Shown here in pieces: positions 16,979-26,667 of a stretch of 64,000 nucleotides of DNA. The position numbers and the translations under genes are program-made. A model generated the notes under the pieces. It did no database searches. It saw only the letters and a program-made list of their open reading frames with translations, and had not been told where the DNA came from. The stretch is from NCBI GenBank assembly GCA_913055625.1, contig CAJXJW010000001.1, positions 248,001 through 312,000 of the forward strand. The letters run 5' to 3'. This DNA is from an uncultured Pseudomonadota bacterium. Its GTDB lineage: Bacteria; Pseudomonadota; Gammaproteobacteria; Steroidobacterales; Woeseiaceae. Numbering within the stretch: the first letter of the stretch is position 1; each line of letters begins with the position of its first letter.

Positions 16979-17440
16979 TCAGCCGACGTAGTACAGTGCG
17001 AGCATCTCGGCGACGAGCGCCGGCTTGTCCTCGCCCTCGATTTCGACGCTCACGTCAGTCTTCACGAGCAGCTGGCCCGGCCGCTTTTCCGTGATCGACA
17101 CGATCCTCTGGTGCGAGCGCACGCGCTTGCCGACCTTGACAGGCGCGAGGAAACGCAGCCGGTCGGAGCCATAGTTGACGACCATCTTCAGGTTTTCGGG
17201 TACGACGGCGTTCTCGGCATTCAGGTAGGTGAGCAGCGACAGCGACAGGAATCCGTGCGCGATCGGCTTGCGAAACGGTGTGAACGCTGCCTTCACGCGG
17301 CTGACATGAATGAACTGGTGATCGTTCGTCGCGTCAGCGAACTGGTTGATGCGTTCCTGTGTGATTTTCAGCCACGACGACGGTTCCAGCGCGCGGCCGA
17401 CGAGCTTCCGGAACTCCGATTCGGGGGTCTTCGTCGGCAC
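16979..17440 (-). CDS. MaoC-family (R)-specific enoyl-CoA hydratase
   Basis: 153 residues, a single hot-dog domain. The hydratase-2 motif is present: F-A-D-A-T-N-D-H-Q-F-I-H followed by the P-I-A-H-G-F-L-S-L-S-L-L helix, with catalytic Asp and His retained. Such enzymes hydrate trans-2-enoyl-CoA to the (R)-3-hydroxy form. The gene starts 3 bases after the acyl-CoA dehydrogenase stop codon, so the two are surely co-transcribed and probably act one after the other. The acyl substrate is not known. Confidence 0.93.
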   Translation of the reverse strand: MPTKTPESEFRKLVGRALEPSSWLKITQERINQFADATNDHQFIHVSRVKAAFTPFRKPIAHGFLSLSLLTYLNAENAVVPENLKMVVNYGSDRLRFLAPVKVGKRVRSHQRIVSITEKRPGQLLVKTDVSVEIEGEDKPALVAEMLALYYVG

Positions 17441-17443
17441 GGC

Positions 17444-18658
17444 TCAGGCGTACTTGCCGAGTTCGTCGCGGGCGACGACGAACCGGTGCACCTCGTCCGG
17501 CCCGTCGGCCAGGCGCAGCGTGCGCGTGGCAGCGTACATGGCGGCCAGCGGGAAGTCCTGCGACAGGCCGGCCGCGCCGTGCATCTGGATCGCGTCGTCG
17601 ATGATGCGCAGTGCGACGTTCGGCACCGCGGCCTTGATCTTCGAGATCCAGACGCGCGCGCTCCGTACACCCTGCGTGTCGATCACCCAGGCCGTCTGCA
17701 GTGTCAGCAACCGCGCCATGTCGATGTCGATGCGCGCCTGCGCGATGCGCTCGTGGTTGCCACCCAGACTGGCGAGCGGCTTGCCGAATGCCTTGCGCGA
17801 CAACCCGCGACGGCACATCAGCGCCAGCGCACGCTCCGCGACGCCGATCGCGCGCATGCAATGATGGATCCGTCCCGGGCCGAGCCGGCCCTGCGCGACC
17901 TCGAAGCCGCGGCCCGGGCCGAGGATGACGTTGTCTTCCGGCACCCGGACGTCGGTGAGCCGCAGGTGCATGTGCCCGTGTGGCGCGTCCTCGTTCCCGA
18001 ACACCTGCATGCCGCGCACGACCTCGACACCCGGCGTGTCCATCGGCACCAGGATCTGCGAGTGCTGTGCGTGCTTCGCCGCGTCCGCGTCCGTGCGCAC
18101 CATGCAGATCAGGATCCTGCAGCGCTCGTCGCCGGCGCCCGAGATGTAGGTCTTCTCGCCGTTGATCACCCACTCGCCATTGTCGAGCACGGCCGTCGTC
18201 GCGATATTCGTCGCGTCGGACGACGCGACGTCCGGTTCCGTCATGGCGTACGCGGAACGGATCTCGCCCGAGAGCAGGGGTTCGAGCCATTGCGCTTTCT
18301 GGGCGGGCGTGCCGTAGCGCTCCAGCACCTCCATGTTGCCGGTGTCGGGCGCGCTGCAGTTGAACGCCTCGGCCGCGAGATGGCTGCGGCCGGTGGCCTC
18401 GGCGATGTAGGCGTACTCCACGGTGGAAAGGCCGCTGCCGCGTTCGCTGTCGGTGAGCCAGAAGTTCCAGAGTCCGGATGCCTTCGCCGCGGTCTTCAGT
18501 TCGACGAGAATCGCCTTCTGCCGGTCGGTCAGTGTCCACGGGCTGCCGACGCCCACCTCGGCCAGGAACTCGGCATCGACGGGTTCGACGCGTTCGCGAA
18601 TGAACGCCTGCACGTCGTCGAGCAGCGGGCGGAGTCGATCGGTGATTCCGAGATTCAT
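17444..18658 (-). CDS. Acyl-CoA dehydrogenase (ACAD10/11-like)
   Basis: 404 residues, an FAD flavoprotein that forms the 2,3-double bond in acyl-CoA. Visible signatures are Y-A-M-T-E-P-D-V-A-S-S-D (flavin and substrate region near 140), W-V-I-N-G-E-K-T-Y-I-S-G-A, a R-x-A-F-G-K-P-L helix, and the Q-M-H-G-A-A-G-L-S-Q C-terminal FAD-contact region. The sequence looks like the ACAD10/11 branch used for longer, branched or hydroxylated chains. It is the first gene of the minus-strand run to 13101 and shares its upstream region (18659-18803) with the divergent DUF4124 gene. Confidence 0.95.
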   Translation of the reverse strand: MNLGITDRLRPLLDDVQAFIRERVEPVDAEFLAEVGVGSPWTLTDRQKAILVELKTAAKASGLWNFWLTDSERGSGLSTVEYAYIAEATGRSHLAAEAFNCSAPDTGNMEVLERYGTPAQKAQWLEPLLSGEIRSAYAMTEPDVASSDATNIATTAVLDNGEWVINGEKTYISGAGDERCRILICMVRTDADAAKHAQHSQILVPMDTPGVEVVRGMQVFGNEDAPHGHMHLRLTDVRVPEDNVILGPGRGFEVAQGRLGPGRIHHCMRAIGVAERALALMCRRGLSRKAFGKPLASLGGNHERIAQARIDIDMARLLTLQTAWVIDTQGVRSARVWISKIKAAVPNVALRIIDDAIQMHGAAGLSQDFPLAAMYAATRTLRLADGPDEVHRFVVARDELGKYA

Positions 18659-18803
18659 GGCGCGCTATCTTCGCACACTCCGCAGCGTGCGGCAGTCGGG
18701 ATGCGCGATGCTTCCGCCCCGCGGGTTTCTCGGCATTTTGTGACCCCAATCAACGCCGGCCAGCGGTCATTCCGTCGATAATACGCGGCATGAAGGAGGC
18801 GGT

Positions 18804-19286
18804 ATGACACGCAATGTCCTGATATTCCTGGCACTCATGCTTGCGCTGTCGTCGGCTGCCCGCGCCGACGTGTGGCGTTGGGTGGATGCCGAGGGCAATA
18901 CCCACTACGTCGATTCGAACCGGGCCATCTGGACCTGGAGCGACGAGCAGGGCAAGTCCTTCTACAGCGATAAGCCGGACCACGAGAACGCGATCCGCGT
19001 GCAGCTCGTCTGGCATTCGAGCGGTTCGCTGGACGACGTGGCATCGTCGGGTGCGTCGGCGGATGAACCGGCATACCCGGGGGAAACCGCGGACGAGCGC
19101 GCGCAGCGCGAAGCGGTCGTGGCCCACAACTGCCAGCGTGCCACCGAGATTCTCGAGTCCTACGAGAATGCGCCGGCGCTGTACCGCACGGACGAAAACG
19201 GCAAACGTCACGTGCTGACGGAGAAGGAATACGCCGCGGAACTTGCGGACGCAAAGGAAAAGACCCGTTTTCTTTGCAGCCAGTAA
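18804..19286 (+). CDS. DUF4124-domain secreted protein
   Basis: 160 residues with a signal peptide (cleavage near A-R-A-D). The mature N-terminus D-V-W-R-W-V-D-A-E-G-N-T-H-Y is the W-x-W-x-D-x-x-G-x-x-x-Y core of DUF4124, and it is repeated as I-W-T-W-S-D-E-Q-G-K-S-F-Y-S. It therefore has two tandem copies, an arrangement often paired with a C-terminal helical tail as here. Function is unknown, and envelope location is inferred. The start has a strong AAGGAGG (18793-18799). GATAAT at 18775-18780 could serve as a -10. Confidence 0.85.
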   Translation: MTRNVLIFLALMLALSSAARADVWRWVDAEGNTHYVDSNRAIWTWSDEQGKSFYSDKPDHENAIRVQLVWHSSGSLDDVASSGASADEPAYPGETADERAQREAVVAHNCQRATEILESYENAPALYRTDENGKRHVLTEKEYAAELADAKEKTRFLCSQ

Positions 19287-19298
19287 GCGGGCCCGGGC

Positions 19299-20951
19299 CT
19301 AGAAGCTCCGTTTCGCCTCGACCAGTACCTGCACACTGTCGATGTCGTCGTCCCCGTCCAGCGGGAACGCGATGTCGATGTGGATGACCTTGTTCGTGCC
19401 GAGGCGCGTCGGCGCGAGCCTGAGCCCGATTCCGACATCCTTCAGCCAGCCGCTGTTCTCGATGCCGAGGGGATCGGGGCCCCAGACACGGCCGACATCG
19501 GCGAATACCGCGCCGCCCACCCGGAACAGCCGCCAGGGGTACCAGTCCGTGTAGTAGCGTTGCTCGACGCTGACGACGAGACTCGAGTCGCCGGCTTCGT
19601 ACCGCAGCGGGTAGCCGCGCAGGCCGCTGTCGCCGCCGATTTCGACGACGTCATCGGGATCGAGGTTGTGACCGATCGTGGCGTCGGCGCCCACGTAGAA
19701 CAGCCGCTTGTCCGACTGTTTCCAGTAGTAGGTGCCGGTCACCCCGAGTTTCGTATCCTCGAAATCGCCGTCTTCATGGCGGCCGTTGAAGCGCGCGGAC
19801 AGCAGCAGTGCCTTCGAGTTCAGTGACCCGATGCTGTGATTGCCGTCGGCAGCAAACACGAGCGCGTCGCGGTCGGCGCCGAAGGATGTGTCCGACCAGC
19901 CGAGGCTCGCGGCGACCCGGGTGCCGAGGTAGAAGTCCTCCGAGCGGTCGATCTGGTTGGTGTTCTGCGACGTCTCGAAATGATCTTCGAGAACCTCGAA
20001 GCCCAGGAACGGGTACACGAGCTTGCGATCGGGGGGCACAGCGGGCGGGAGCTCCGGTTCCGCGACTTGGGAAAACACGTTGTCGTCGAAGACCACGCCC
20101 GCCGTCCAGCGTTGCACCCAGCTGCCGCGCAGGCCGCCGGACCTGCCGAAGAATGCGCGCGCGAACCGGCGCTCGTGCCGGTACTCGGCGGCTTCGTCGC
20201 CCAGTTCGTAAAACGTGCTTCGCCGGTCGTCGTCGTACAACGTGATGCCGCCGGCGTTGCGCGCGTCCAGTGAATGGAACGGCTTGATGACGGACATCTG
20301 CCGCGAATGGCCGTCCGAATTATCGGCCAGCAGCAACCGCATCGACACCCAGCTCGCGCCGAGCTGCCGATCGAAGAACTCGAAGATATTGCCGGAACGC
20401 TCCACGTCGTCCGTGTGCGTGATGACCACCTGCTGGCCCGTGCCGAAGAGGTTCGATTCCTCGATGCCGATTTCGGTCTTGTTCTCGCCGCCTTCGCGCG
20501 ACAACGTGAGCTCCGGCGTCAGGGTCCACAGGTCCCGCGTGTGCACCTCGATCTCCAGGTCTCCCTCCGGGTTGATGGCCGGCTCGATCGAGGCATCGTA
20601 AATGTACTTGTTCTGGCGCAGGATGCGCTCCGTCTCTTCTACGACGCGCTGGTCGTAGCCGTCGCCTTCGCTGAAGAGGAGCTGGCGCCGGATCGTCTTC
20701 GGCTTCGTGACGATGTGCAGCCGGTTCATCCAGCGGTAGAGCCAGTAGTTTTCGCCCTCCTTCGACAGGTCGAAGATGTTTTCCTCGACGATGACGATGT
20801 TCGTGATCGACGTGCCGGCCGGTATTTCCGGTGGCGCCGCTTCCTCGTCCGCCGTCGTGTCGGCGCGCGCGACGGCGAGGCCGGCGAGAACGCCGACGGC
20901 GACCACCCCGGCGATGCGTGCAGGTCGTTTCACGTCTGACAGATGCTTCAA
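19299..20951 (-). CDS. Omp85/BamA-TamA superfamily outer-membrane protein with one POTRA-like domain
   Basis: 550 residues. A signal peptide is followed by a short POTRA-like region (about 45-145: I-T-N-I-V-I...[10 protein letters not shown]...[10 protein letters not shown]). The rest is a beta-barrel ending in K-R-S-F, a BAM-type terminal Phe. [10 protein letters not shown] (near 440) is the conserved Omp85 loop-6 R-G-[FY] motif. It is much shorter than BamA (five POTRAs) and TamA (three), so it is one of the small orphan Omp85 proteins of unknown substrate. It converges on the DUF4124 gene with a 12-base gap and is divergent from oadGAB. Confidence 0.86.
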   Translation of the reverse strand: MKHLSDVKRPARIAGVVAVGVLAGLAVARADTTADEEAAPPEIPAGTSITNIVIVEENIFDLSKEGENYWLYRWMNRLHIVTKPKTIRRQLLFSEGDGYDQRVVEETERILRQNKYIYDASIEPAINPEGDLEIEVHTRDLWTLTPELTLSREGGENKTEIGIEESNLFGTGQQVVITHTDDVERSGNIFEFFDRQLGASWVSMRLLLADNSDGHSRQMSVIKPFHSLDARNAGGITLYDDDRRSTFYELGDEAAEYRHERRFARAFFGRSGGLRGSWVQRWTAGVVFDDNVFSQVAEPELPPAVPPDRKLVYPFLGFEVLEDHFETSQNTNQIDRSEDFYLGTRVAASLGWSDTSFGADRDALVFAADGNHSIGSLNSKALLLSARFNGRHEDGDFEDTKLGVTGTYYWKQSDKRLFYVGADATIGHNLDPDDVVEIGGDSGLRGYPLRYEAGDSSLVVSVEQRYYTDWYPWRLFRVGGAVFADVGRVWGPDPLGIENSGWLKDVGIGLRLAPTRLGTNKVIHIDIAFPLDGDDDIDSVQVLVEAKRSF

Positions 20952-21023
20952 TGGCCCCGGCGAAGGACATCATTCTACGCGGTTTCCTTTCGGGAAACGG
21001 CGACTTTGGTCGCGGCAAGTCCG

Positions 21024-21029
21024 TATAAT
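21024..21029 (+). promoter_or_regulatory. -10 element of a likely oadGAB promoter
   Basis: A perfect TATAAT, 29 bases before the OadG start, in the 106-base divergent gap with the Omp85 gene. No good -35 is visible at 16-18 bases. A GTTTCC...GGGAAAC hairpin lies just upstream (about 20985-21000). Confidence 0.45.
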
Positions 21030-21057
21030 CGTTGTCAATCGCAACACCGGACGCCGA

Positions 21058-21285
21058 ATGACGCCAACGCTCCTGCAGCAGGGACTGACGCTGATGCTGA
21101 TAGGCATGGGCACCGTGTTCGTGTTCCTGACCGTGCTCGTCATCGCGATGTTTCTCATGGCCCGGATCGTCGCCCGGATGCCGGCAAAGGCCGTCCCGGG
21201 CCCCCTTGGCGGCGGAAGCGACGAGGAAGTGGCTGCGATCGCGGCGGCCATCCGGATGCATCGACAACAACAACGGACGAAATGA
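21058..21285 (+). CDS. oadG: Oxaloacetate decarboxylase gamma subunit
   Basis: 75 residues, a single-helix membrane anchor. The N-terminal segment [17 protein letters not shown] and following hydrophobic run match the OadG helix. The tail has a short A-I-A-A-A-I-R-M-H region like that of OadG, which binds the alpha subunit. The start at 21058 is the only ATG that leaves a normal OadG N-terminus. The stop codon overlaps the oadA start (ATGA), so the genes are translationally coupled. Confidence 0.9.
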   Translation: MTPTLLQQGLTLMLIGMGTVFVFLTVLVIAMFLMARIVARMPAKAVPGPLGGGSDEEVAAIAAAIRMHRQQQRTK

Positions 21286-23051
21286 GCGATAAGAAACCGC
21301 TCGGGATCACCGAGCTTGCACTGCGCGACGCCCACCAGAGCCTGCTCGCCACGCGTCTGCGTATCGACGACATGCTGCCGATCGCGGACAAGCTGGACCG
21401 CGTTGGCTTCTGGTCGATCGAGTCCTGGGGCGGGGCCACGTTCGACGCGTGTATCCGCTACCTGGGCGAGGATCCGTGGGAGCGAATCCGGCGGCTGAAA
21501 GCCGCCATGCCGAACACGCCGCAGCAGATGCTGTTCCGCGGGCAGAACATCCTCGGCTACCGCCACTATGCCGACGACCTCGTGCGCAAGTTCGTGGAGC
21601 GCTGCGCGGTCAACGGCGTGGACGTTTTTCGCATCTTCGATGCCCTGAACGACCTCCGGAACCTCGAGACGGCGATCAAGGCCACGCTCGAGGTCGGCAA
21701 GCACGCACAGGGCGCGATGTCCTACACGGTGAGCCCGGTGCACACGATCGATCTCTGGGTGGATATGGGCAGGCGCATCGAGGACATGGGTGCGCACTCG
21801 ATCTGCATCAAGGACATGGCCGGCCTCCTCAAACCCTACGTCGCGTTCGAGCTGGTGAGCCGGCTCAAGGAAACGGTGAGCATCCCGATTCACATGCAGT
21901 GCCATGCGACGACGGGCCTTTCGCACGCGACGAACCTGAAAGCCGCCGAGGCCGGCATCGACAACATCGACACGGCAATCTCGTCGCTCAGCATGACCTA
22001 CGGCCACTCGCCGACGGAGTCGCTGGTGTCGATGCTGGAAGGCACCGGCCGCGACACCGGCCTGGACATCGGCTTGCTCGAGGAGATCGCGGCCTACTTC
22101 CGCAAGGTGCGCCGGAAGTACGCGAAGTTCGAGGGCGGGCTGCGCGGCGTGGACTCGCGCATCCTGGTCGCGCAGGTGCCCGGCGGGATGCTGACGAACC
22201 TCGAAAACCAGCTCCGCGAGCAGAACGCGAGTGACCGGCTCGACGACGTGCTGGCCGAGATTCCGCGCGTCCGCAGGGAACTCGGCATGCTGCCGCTGGT
22301 GACGCCGACGTCACAGATCGTCGGCACGCAGGCCGTCATTAACGTTCTGTCCGGTGAGCGCTACCAGTCGATCACGAAAGAGACGGCTGGCGTGCTCAAA
22401 GGCGAGTACGGCGCGACGCCGGCGCCGGTCGACGAAGCCCTGCAACAGCGCGTCCTGGACGGCGCCGAGGCGGTGACCTGCCGGCCGGCGGACCTGCTCG
22501 AGCCGGAACTCGAGCACCAGGCGGCGGAGCTCGAGCGGCTCGCGAAGAAAAGGGGCATCGCACTCGCGAAGGACGCGGTGGACGACGTCCTGACCTACGC
22601 GCTGTTCCCGCAGATCGGCCTGCGCTTCCTGCAGCATCGCGGCGACGCGTCGAAGTTCGAGCCGGCACCGGGTACGGAGCCCGAGACGGCGCCCGGGTCG
22701 CCGGCGGCAACGGCGACCGGCGGCGGGGCTGCCGTCTACTCGGTGCGCGTCAACGGCAAGAGCTACACGGTCGAGGTGGCTGACAGCGGTCAGCTTGCGG
22801 ACGTGAAGCCTGCTGGCGCGCCGTCCGCCGGTGGCGACGGCGAAAGCGTCAACGCCGTCCTCGCGGGCAACATTTTCAAGGTCAACGTGGCCGTCGGCGA
22901 CTCGGTGGAGGAGGGAGACCCGCTGCTCGTCGTCGAGGCGATGAAGATGGAAACCGCGGTGAGCGCGCCGAAGGCCGGTCGCGTGACCGGGGTGTTCGTG
23001 AAGCAGGGCGACGCCGTCAAGGTCGGCGATCCGCTCGTCGCGATCGCGTAA
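21282..23051 (+). CDS. oadA: Oxaloacetate decarboxylase alpha subunit (biotin carboxyl transferase)
   Basis: 589 residues. The N-terminal carboxyltransferase domain (about 5-270) has [12 protein letters not shown] and the metal-binding [19 protein letters not shown] domain follows. An alanine/proline linker near 470-490 leads to the biotinyl domain with E-A-M-K-M-E-T (near 555), where Lys carries biotin. It transfers the carboxyl of oxaloacetate to biotin, and OadB then releases CO2 while exporting sodium. Gene order G-A-B is the usual gammaproteobacterial one. It overlaps oadG by 4 bases and is 9 bases from oadB. Confidence 0.97.
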   Translation: MSDKKPLGITELALRDAHQSLLATRLRIDDMLPIADKLDRVGFWSIESWGGATFDACIRYLGEDPWERIRRLKAAMPNTPQQMLFRGQNILGYRHYADDLVRKFVERCAVNGVDVFRIFDALNDLRNLETAIKATLEVGKHAQGAMSYTVSPVHTIDLWVDMGRRIEDMGAHSICIKDMAGLLKPYVAFELVSRLKETVSIPIHMQCHATTGLSHATNLKAAEAGIDNIDTAISSLSMTYGHSPTESLVSMLEGTGRDTGLDIGLLEEIAAYFRKVRRKYAKFEGGLRGVDSRILVAQVPGGMLTNLENQLREQNASDRLDDVLAEIPRVRRELGMLPLVTPTSQIVGTQAVINVLSGERYQSITKETAGVLKGEYGATPAPVDEALQQRVLDGAEAVTCRPADLLEPELEHQAAELERLAKKRGIALAKDAVDDVLTYALFPQIGLRFLQHRGDASKFEPAPGTEPETAPGSPAATATGGGAAVYSVRVNGKSYTVEVADSGQLADVKPAGAPSAGGDGESVNAVLAGNIFKVNVAVGDSVEEGDPLLVVEAMKMETAVSAPKAGRVTGVFVKQGDAVKVGDPLVAIA

Positions 23052-23060
23052 GGCGCGCGC

Positions 23061-24191
23061 ATGGACCGCCTCCTGGAACTCTGGCACGCGTCCGGCCTCT
23101 ACCAGGTCTCGGGCGGGCAGGTCGTCATGCTCGGCATCAGCCTGCTGCTGCTGTACCTCGGCATAGCGAAAAAGTTCGAGCCGCTGCTGCTCGTGACGAT
23201 CGGCTTCGGCGGGTTGCTGAGCAATATCCCGGGCGTCGAGATCGCGACGGGCGACGGACTGCTGCACCTGACGTATGTCGTCGGAATCGAGACCGGCGCG
23301 TTCCCGCTGATCATCTTCATGGGCGTCGGCGCCCTGACGGACTTCGGTCCGCTGCTCGCGAATCCGCGCACGCTGTTCCTCGGCGCCGCGGCGCAGTTCG
23401 GTATCTTCGCGACCCTGCTGGGCGCACTCGGTATGACGTCGCTCGGGTGGACGGACTTCACGGTGAAGGACGCGGCGGCGATCGGCATCATCGGCGGCGC
23501 GGATGGGCCCACGGCCATTTACGTCGCGGGTCAGCTCGCGCCGGACCTGCTCGGCGCCATTGCCGTCGCCGCGTACTCGTACATGGCACTCGTCCCGATG
23601 ATCCAGCCGCCGATCATGAAGCTGTTGACCACCGAGTCGGAGCGCAAGATCAGGATGGTGCAGCTCCGCGACGTGTCGAAAACCGAGAAGATACTGTTCC
23701 CGATCCTGCTGCTGCTGCTCGTGGCCGCGCTCCTGCCGCCCGCCGCGCCGCTGATCGGCATGCTGGCGTTCGGCAACCTGATGCGCGAGTGCGGCGTCGT
23801 CGACCGGCTGTCGGACACGACGCAGAATGCGCTGATCAACATCGTCACGATCTTCCTGGGCCTGTCGATCGGCTCGAAGCTGATCGCGGAGCAATTCCTC
23901 GACACGGACACGCTGTTCATCCTCGGGCTCGGCATGGTCGCGTTCGCGATCGGCACGGCGAGCGGCGTGCTGATGGCGAAGCTGATGAACCTGTTGTCGA
24001 AGCAGCCGATCAACCCGTTGATCGGCGCGGCGGGCGTATCAGCGGTGCCGATGGCCGCGCGGGTGGCGAACAAGGTCGGTCTCGAAGCCAACCCGCAGAA
24101 CATCCTGCTCATGCACGCCATGGGCCCGAACGTCGCCGGCGTCATCGGCTCGGCCGTCGCGGCCGGCATCATGATCCTGTTCGCGGGTTGA
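23061..24191 (+). CDS. oadB: Sodium-translocating oxaloacetate decarboxylase beta subunit
   Basis: 376 residues, a polytopic inner-membrane protein with about nine helices. The conserved membrane regions are present: [10 protein letters not shown], the [13 protein letters not shown] segment with the Asp used in sodium binding (near 150), and [17 protein letters not shown] near the C-terminus. It couples decarboxylation of carboxybiotin to sodium export. With oadG and oadA it makes a complete pump. Confidence 0.97.
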   Translation: MDRLLELWHASGLYQVSGGQVVMLGISLLLLYLGIAKKFEPLLLVTIGFGGLLSNIPGVEIATGDGLLHLTYVVGIETGAFPLIIFMGVGALTDFGPLLANPRTLFLGAAAQFGIFATLLGALGMTSLGWTDFTVKDAAAIGIIGGADGPTAIYVAGQLAPDLLGAIAVAAYSYMALVPMIQPPIMKLLTTESERKIRMVQLRDVSKTEKILFPILLLLLVAALLPPAAPLIGMLAFGNLMRECGVVDRLSDTTQNALINIVTIFLGLSIGSKLIAEQFLDTDTLFILGLGMVAFAIGTASGVLMAKLMNLLSKQPINPLIGAAGVSAVPMAARVANKVGLEANPQNILLMHAMGPNVAGVIGSAVAAGIMILFAG

Positions 24192-24207
24192 CCCGGGGCG
24201 CCGCAGA

Positions 24208-24690
24208 CTACGCGTTCGCGTCGACGACCGGGCGGACGCCGTTCCCGTCGGGCGGCGCGTAAGGCTGCCGGAACGTGAATGCGCCGGGGCCCGGGCCGTT
24301 CGCCATGAGCGACGCAAGCCTGTCCATTGCCTCGGCTTCAGTCGGGATGTGGCCTTCTTCCACCCACCAGAGGACGAGGTGGAAATCCATCCGCTCGAAC
24401 CATTCCCGTCGGCGCCGCATGACGGACAGGTGGTCCTCGTTGCGATAGACGAACGCCGCCAGCGACTCGATGTCCGTCCAGACCGACAGGTTGACGATCA
24501 TGTTCGGGTCGTCGAACGTCCGGGCGTCCGGCGCGTCATTGCCGTCGTCGATCTGGCGCCACACGAAACCGGGCTGTGCGTCGGCTGCCGCGTTCACCCG
24601 GTCCAGGCTGTTGACGAAGCCGGCATTGTCGGGATGATCCGCGGGCTTGAGGAATCGGGCGATGTTGAGCTGTGCCAAGTGGTACTTCAT
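24208..24690 (-). CDS. DUF3291-domain protein
   Basis: 160 residues with the DUF3291 pattern: L-A-Q-L-N-I-A-R near the N-terminus, F-V-N-S-L-D-R-V-N, G-F-V-W-R, N-L-S-V-W-x-x-x-E-S-L, and Y-R-x-x-H. The fold is thought to be a ferredoxin-like alpha/beta barrel related to antibiotic-biosynthesis monooxygenases. The function is unknown and no signal peptide is visible. Its start overlaps the cupin stop codon (4 bases), so the two are coupled. Confidence 0.88.
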   Translation of the reverse strand: MKYHLAQLNIARFLKPADHPDNAGFVNSLDRVNAAADAQPGFVWRQIDDGNDAPDARTFDDPNMIVNLSVWTDIESLAAFVYRNEDHLSVMRRRREWFERMDFHLVLWWVEEGHIPTEAEAMDRLASLMANGPGPGAFTFRQPYAPPDGNGVRPVVDANA

Positions 24691-25136
24691 GACCGATCCA
24701 GGGGGTAGTTGGCGGAGGCCGGCGACTGTTTCGGTTCGATGATCAGGTAGACGACGGTGGTCTCGCCGACATTAAGCACCTCGTGCCAATCGACACCGTC
24801 GCTCGTGTAACTGCTGCCTGTCTCGAGTTCCACCTCGCGCGTACCGCGCGCGTCGGTGATACGCATCCGTCCGCCGGCAATCGCGTAGCCGAAGTGCCGG
24901 TCGTGGAAGTGCTTTTCGTGTCCGGCCCCGGGTTCGAACGTGCAGCGCAATATCCTGTTGTCGTCATCTTCGTGCAGATTTTCGCAGACGGGCTTGCCCA
25001 GCCACCCGGCTTGCAGCGGATCAGGCATCTCCGCCTTGGTTGCGAGCGCCGGAAGCGCAGAGATGCTCGAAATGAGCGTCCAGAGCGCTACCGTTCGGGC
25101 CTGTAGTCCGGGAGCTCGGCTCACTTGTAGAGTCAC
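24687..25136 (-). CDS. Exported cupin-domain protein, start uncertain
   Basis: About 149 residues from a GTG at 25136, with a second GTG at 25124 possible. Either gives a weak signal peptide (T-V-A-L-W-T-L-I-S-S-I-S-A-L-P-A-L-A). The cupin core is clear: F-E-P-G-A-G-H-E-K-H-F-H-D-R-H-F-G-Y-A-I-A-G-G near the middle, then W-H-E-V-L-N-V-G, giving several His ligands for a metal. No ATG or good ribosome-binding site supports the start, and the open frame continues far upstream without protein-like character. Coupled to the DUF3291 gene by an ATGA overlap. Substrate unknown. Confidence 0.65.
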   Translation of the reverse strand: MTLQVSRAPGLQARTVALWTLISSISALPALATKAEMPDPLQAGWLGKPVCENLHEDDDNRILRCTFEPGAGHEKHFHDRHFGYAIAGGRMRITDARGTREVELETGSSYTSDGVDWHEVLNVGETTVVYLIIEPKQSPASANYPLDRS

Positions 25137-25306
25137 AGCGTTGGTGTCCGGTAAATCTTGTTGTGAATATATCGGCCGATACCTGTACGCATTACTCGTC
25201 AGGAGCCGAGCCAGGCGGTGAGATATACAAGTTGCCGGATCTGATTGAGCCCGAGCGTCAGAATGACGCTGATCAACACAGGCCGCATCCGACGGCGGTA
25301 GCAAGA

Positions 25307-25591
25307 CTACTTTGCCATGGCCTTCTTGATCATGCCGATGACGGCCATGACGACTCCGCCGCCGACGCCACCGCTGGCTACGCTGCCGAGAATGCCGGCG
25401 AGGTCCATTTCGCCCGCGCCCGTGGCTATTCCTAGCATGCCGAGCAGCTGGCCGCCGAGGCCGCCGCCGAGAATGCCTGCCAGCGAATTGCCGACTGTGC
25501 CGAGCGACGCATTCTTCATGAGGGACCCGGCAATGTTGCCGCCAACGGCGCCGCTCACGAGCTGGATGATGAGTGGTAACAGGCTTTCCAT
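25307..25591 (-). CDS. Small glycine-rich hydrophobic protein
   Basis: 94 residues, almost entirely Gly, Ala, Leu, Ile, Met and Ser, starting M-E-S-L-L-P-L-I-I-Q-L and ending M-I-K-K-A-M-A-K. It has glycine-zipper-like repeats (G-A-V-G-G-N-I-A-G, G-G-G-L-G-G-Q-L-L-G, G-G-V-G-G-G-V-V-M-A). It lacks a normal signal peptide, and the C-terminus is amphipathic and basic. Similar small proteins occur in proteobacteria without assigned function, and membrane association is likely. An AGAGGGGAAA stretch on the minus strand upstream supports the start. The 170 bases between it and the cupin start hold no gene I can support. Confidence 0.65.
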   Translation of the reverse strand: MESLLPLIIQLVSGAVGGNIAGSLMKNASLGTVGNSLAGILGGGLGGQLLGMLGIATGAGEMDLAGILGSVASGGVGGGVVMAVIGMIKKAMAK

Positions 25592-25776
25592 GGTTTTCCC
25601 CTCTTGCTTGTTGTTCGAAGTCTATGTTGACTTTTCTTTGGCACCGGGGTGCGCCGCCATTGTACAACGCGCCGCCGGGGGAGGGACTAGTTGCGTCACC
25701 AGGCGCAGGTCCCGGCAATGGACAGCCGGTTGTTGCGGACCGGGTGTGCCGGGGATGACCTGCAAAACGGGAACCG

Positions 25777-26610
25777 TCACTCGCACGCCGGCGGCTGCGC
25801 GCGGTCGTCGGGGAAAGCGGCGAGCGTTTCTGCATCGAAGGGCGGCGACGCCACGTCCGACATATAACCGTCCGCCCAGTAGCAGCCGTAGTGGGTGCTG
25901 CGCCGAAAGTAGAATTCCCAGTTTTCCGGGCGGTTCTGCACCAGCGGGATCATGTAGATCAGCTGCAGGTTTTCGATCTGCCGCGCCATGCGCAGGGGGC
26001 CGAAGTCCACCGGGTCGAGCTGCAGGTCGGCGATGATCCTTGCGACGGCTTCCTTGGCCGCCTTGTCGTCGGATGCCACCGGGATACTCACGATGCCGCC
26101 GGCCTCGCCGGGGTCGTCGATGATCTGCGAGCCCATCGTCGCGAACGTCTTCACCACGCGCGCGCCGGGGTTCCACTGCTGGATCATCTGCGCGCTCGAC
26201 GTCGGCAGCAGGTGCTCCGGGTAGCCGTCGTCGCCCTGCGCGAAGGGCATCGAGATGTCGATGACGATCTTGCCGTCGAGGTTGCCGAGGTTCCGCGCCA
26301 CGGTTTCCATCGCAGGCCACGGCACCGCGAGTATCACGATGTCGGCGGCGGCTGCCGCTTCGCGCGAGGTTGCCGCGCTCGCTTTTGCGCCCGTCGCCGC
26401 GACGAGCTGCGCGACGTGCTCCGAGCCGGGATCGCGCGATCCGTAGACCACCCTGAAGCCGAGGCCGGCAAGCCTCGGGCCGAGGGAGTCGCCCATGTCG
26501 CCGGTGCCGATGACGGCCACGGTCGTCGCGGCGCGGTCGTCAGCAACGGCGGTGCCCGCGATGGCTGGCGCCAGGAATGCCACGATCAGGAAAAGCACAC
26601 GGTGACGCAT
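25777..26610 (-). CDS. Exported NADPH-dependent F420 reductase-like Rossmann protein
   Basis: 277 residues. The N-terminus is a Sec-type signal peptide (F-L-I-V-A-F-L-A-P-A-I-A-G-T-A-V-A-D). The Rossmann fold begins at about residue 30 with V-A-V-I-G-T-G-D-M-G-D-S-L, and V-V-Y-G-S-R-D-P follows the second strand. D-I-V-I-L-A-V-P-W, D-I-S-M-P and V-V-K-T-F-A-T-M match the F420H2:NADP+ oxidoreductase-like (NPD/FNO) family. An exported NAD(P)-binding protein is odd because the periplasm lacks these cofactors. Either it binds another ligand or the leader is a membrane anchor. The start could not be moved downstream without losing only the leader. Confidence 0.82.
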   Translation of the reverse strand: MRHRVLFLIVAFLAPAIAGTAVADDRAATTVAVIGTGDMGDSLGPRLAGLGFRVVYGSRDPGSEHVAQLVAATGAKASAATSREAAAAADIVILAVPWPAMETVARNLGNLDGKIVIDISMPFAQGDDGYPEHLLPTSSAQMIQQWNPGARVVKTFATMGSQIIDDPGEAGGIVSIPVASDDKAAKEAVARIIADLQLDPVDFGPLRMARQIENLQLIYMIPLVQNRPENWEFYFRRSTHYGCYWADGYMSDVASPPFDAETLAAFPDDRAQPPACE

Positions 26611-26667
26611 CTCAGTCTCCTTGGGTTTGGGGTCGTTTATAGTGGCTTGCGGGCCCGGTCGATCGGG

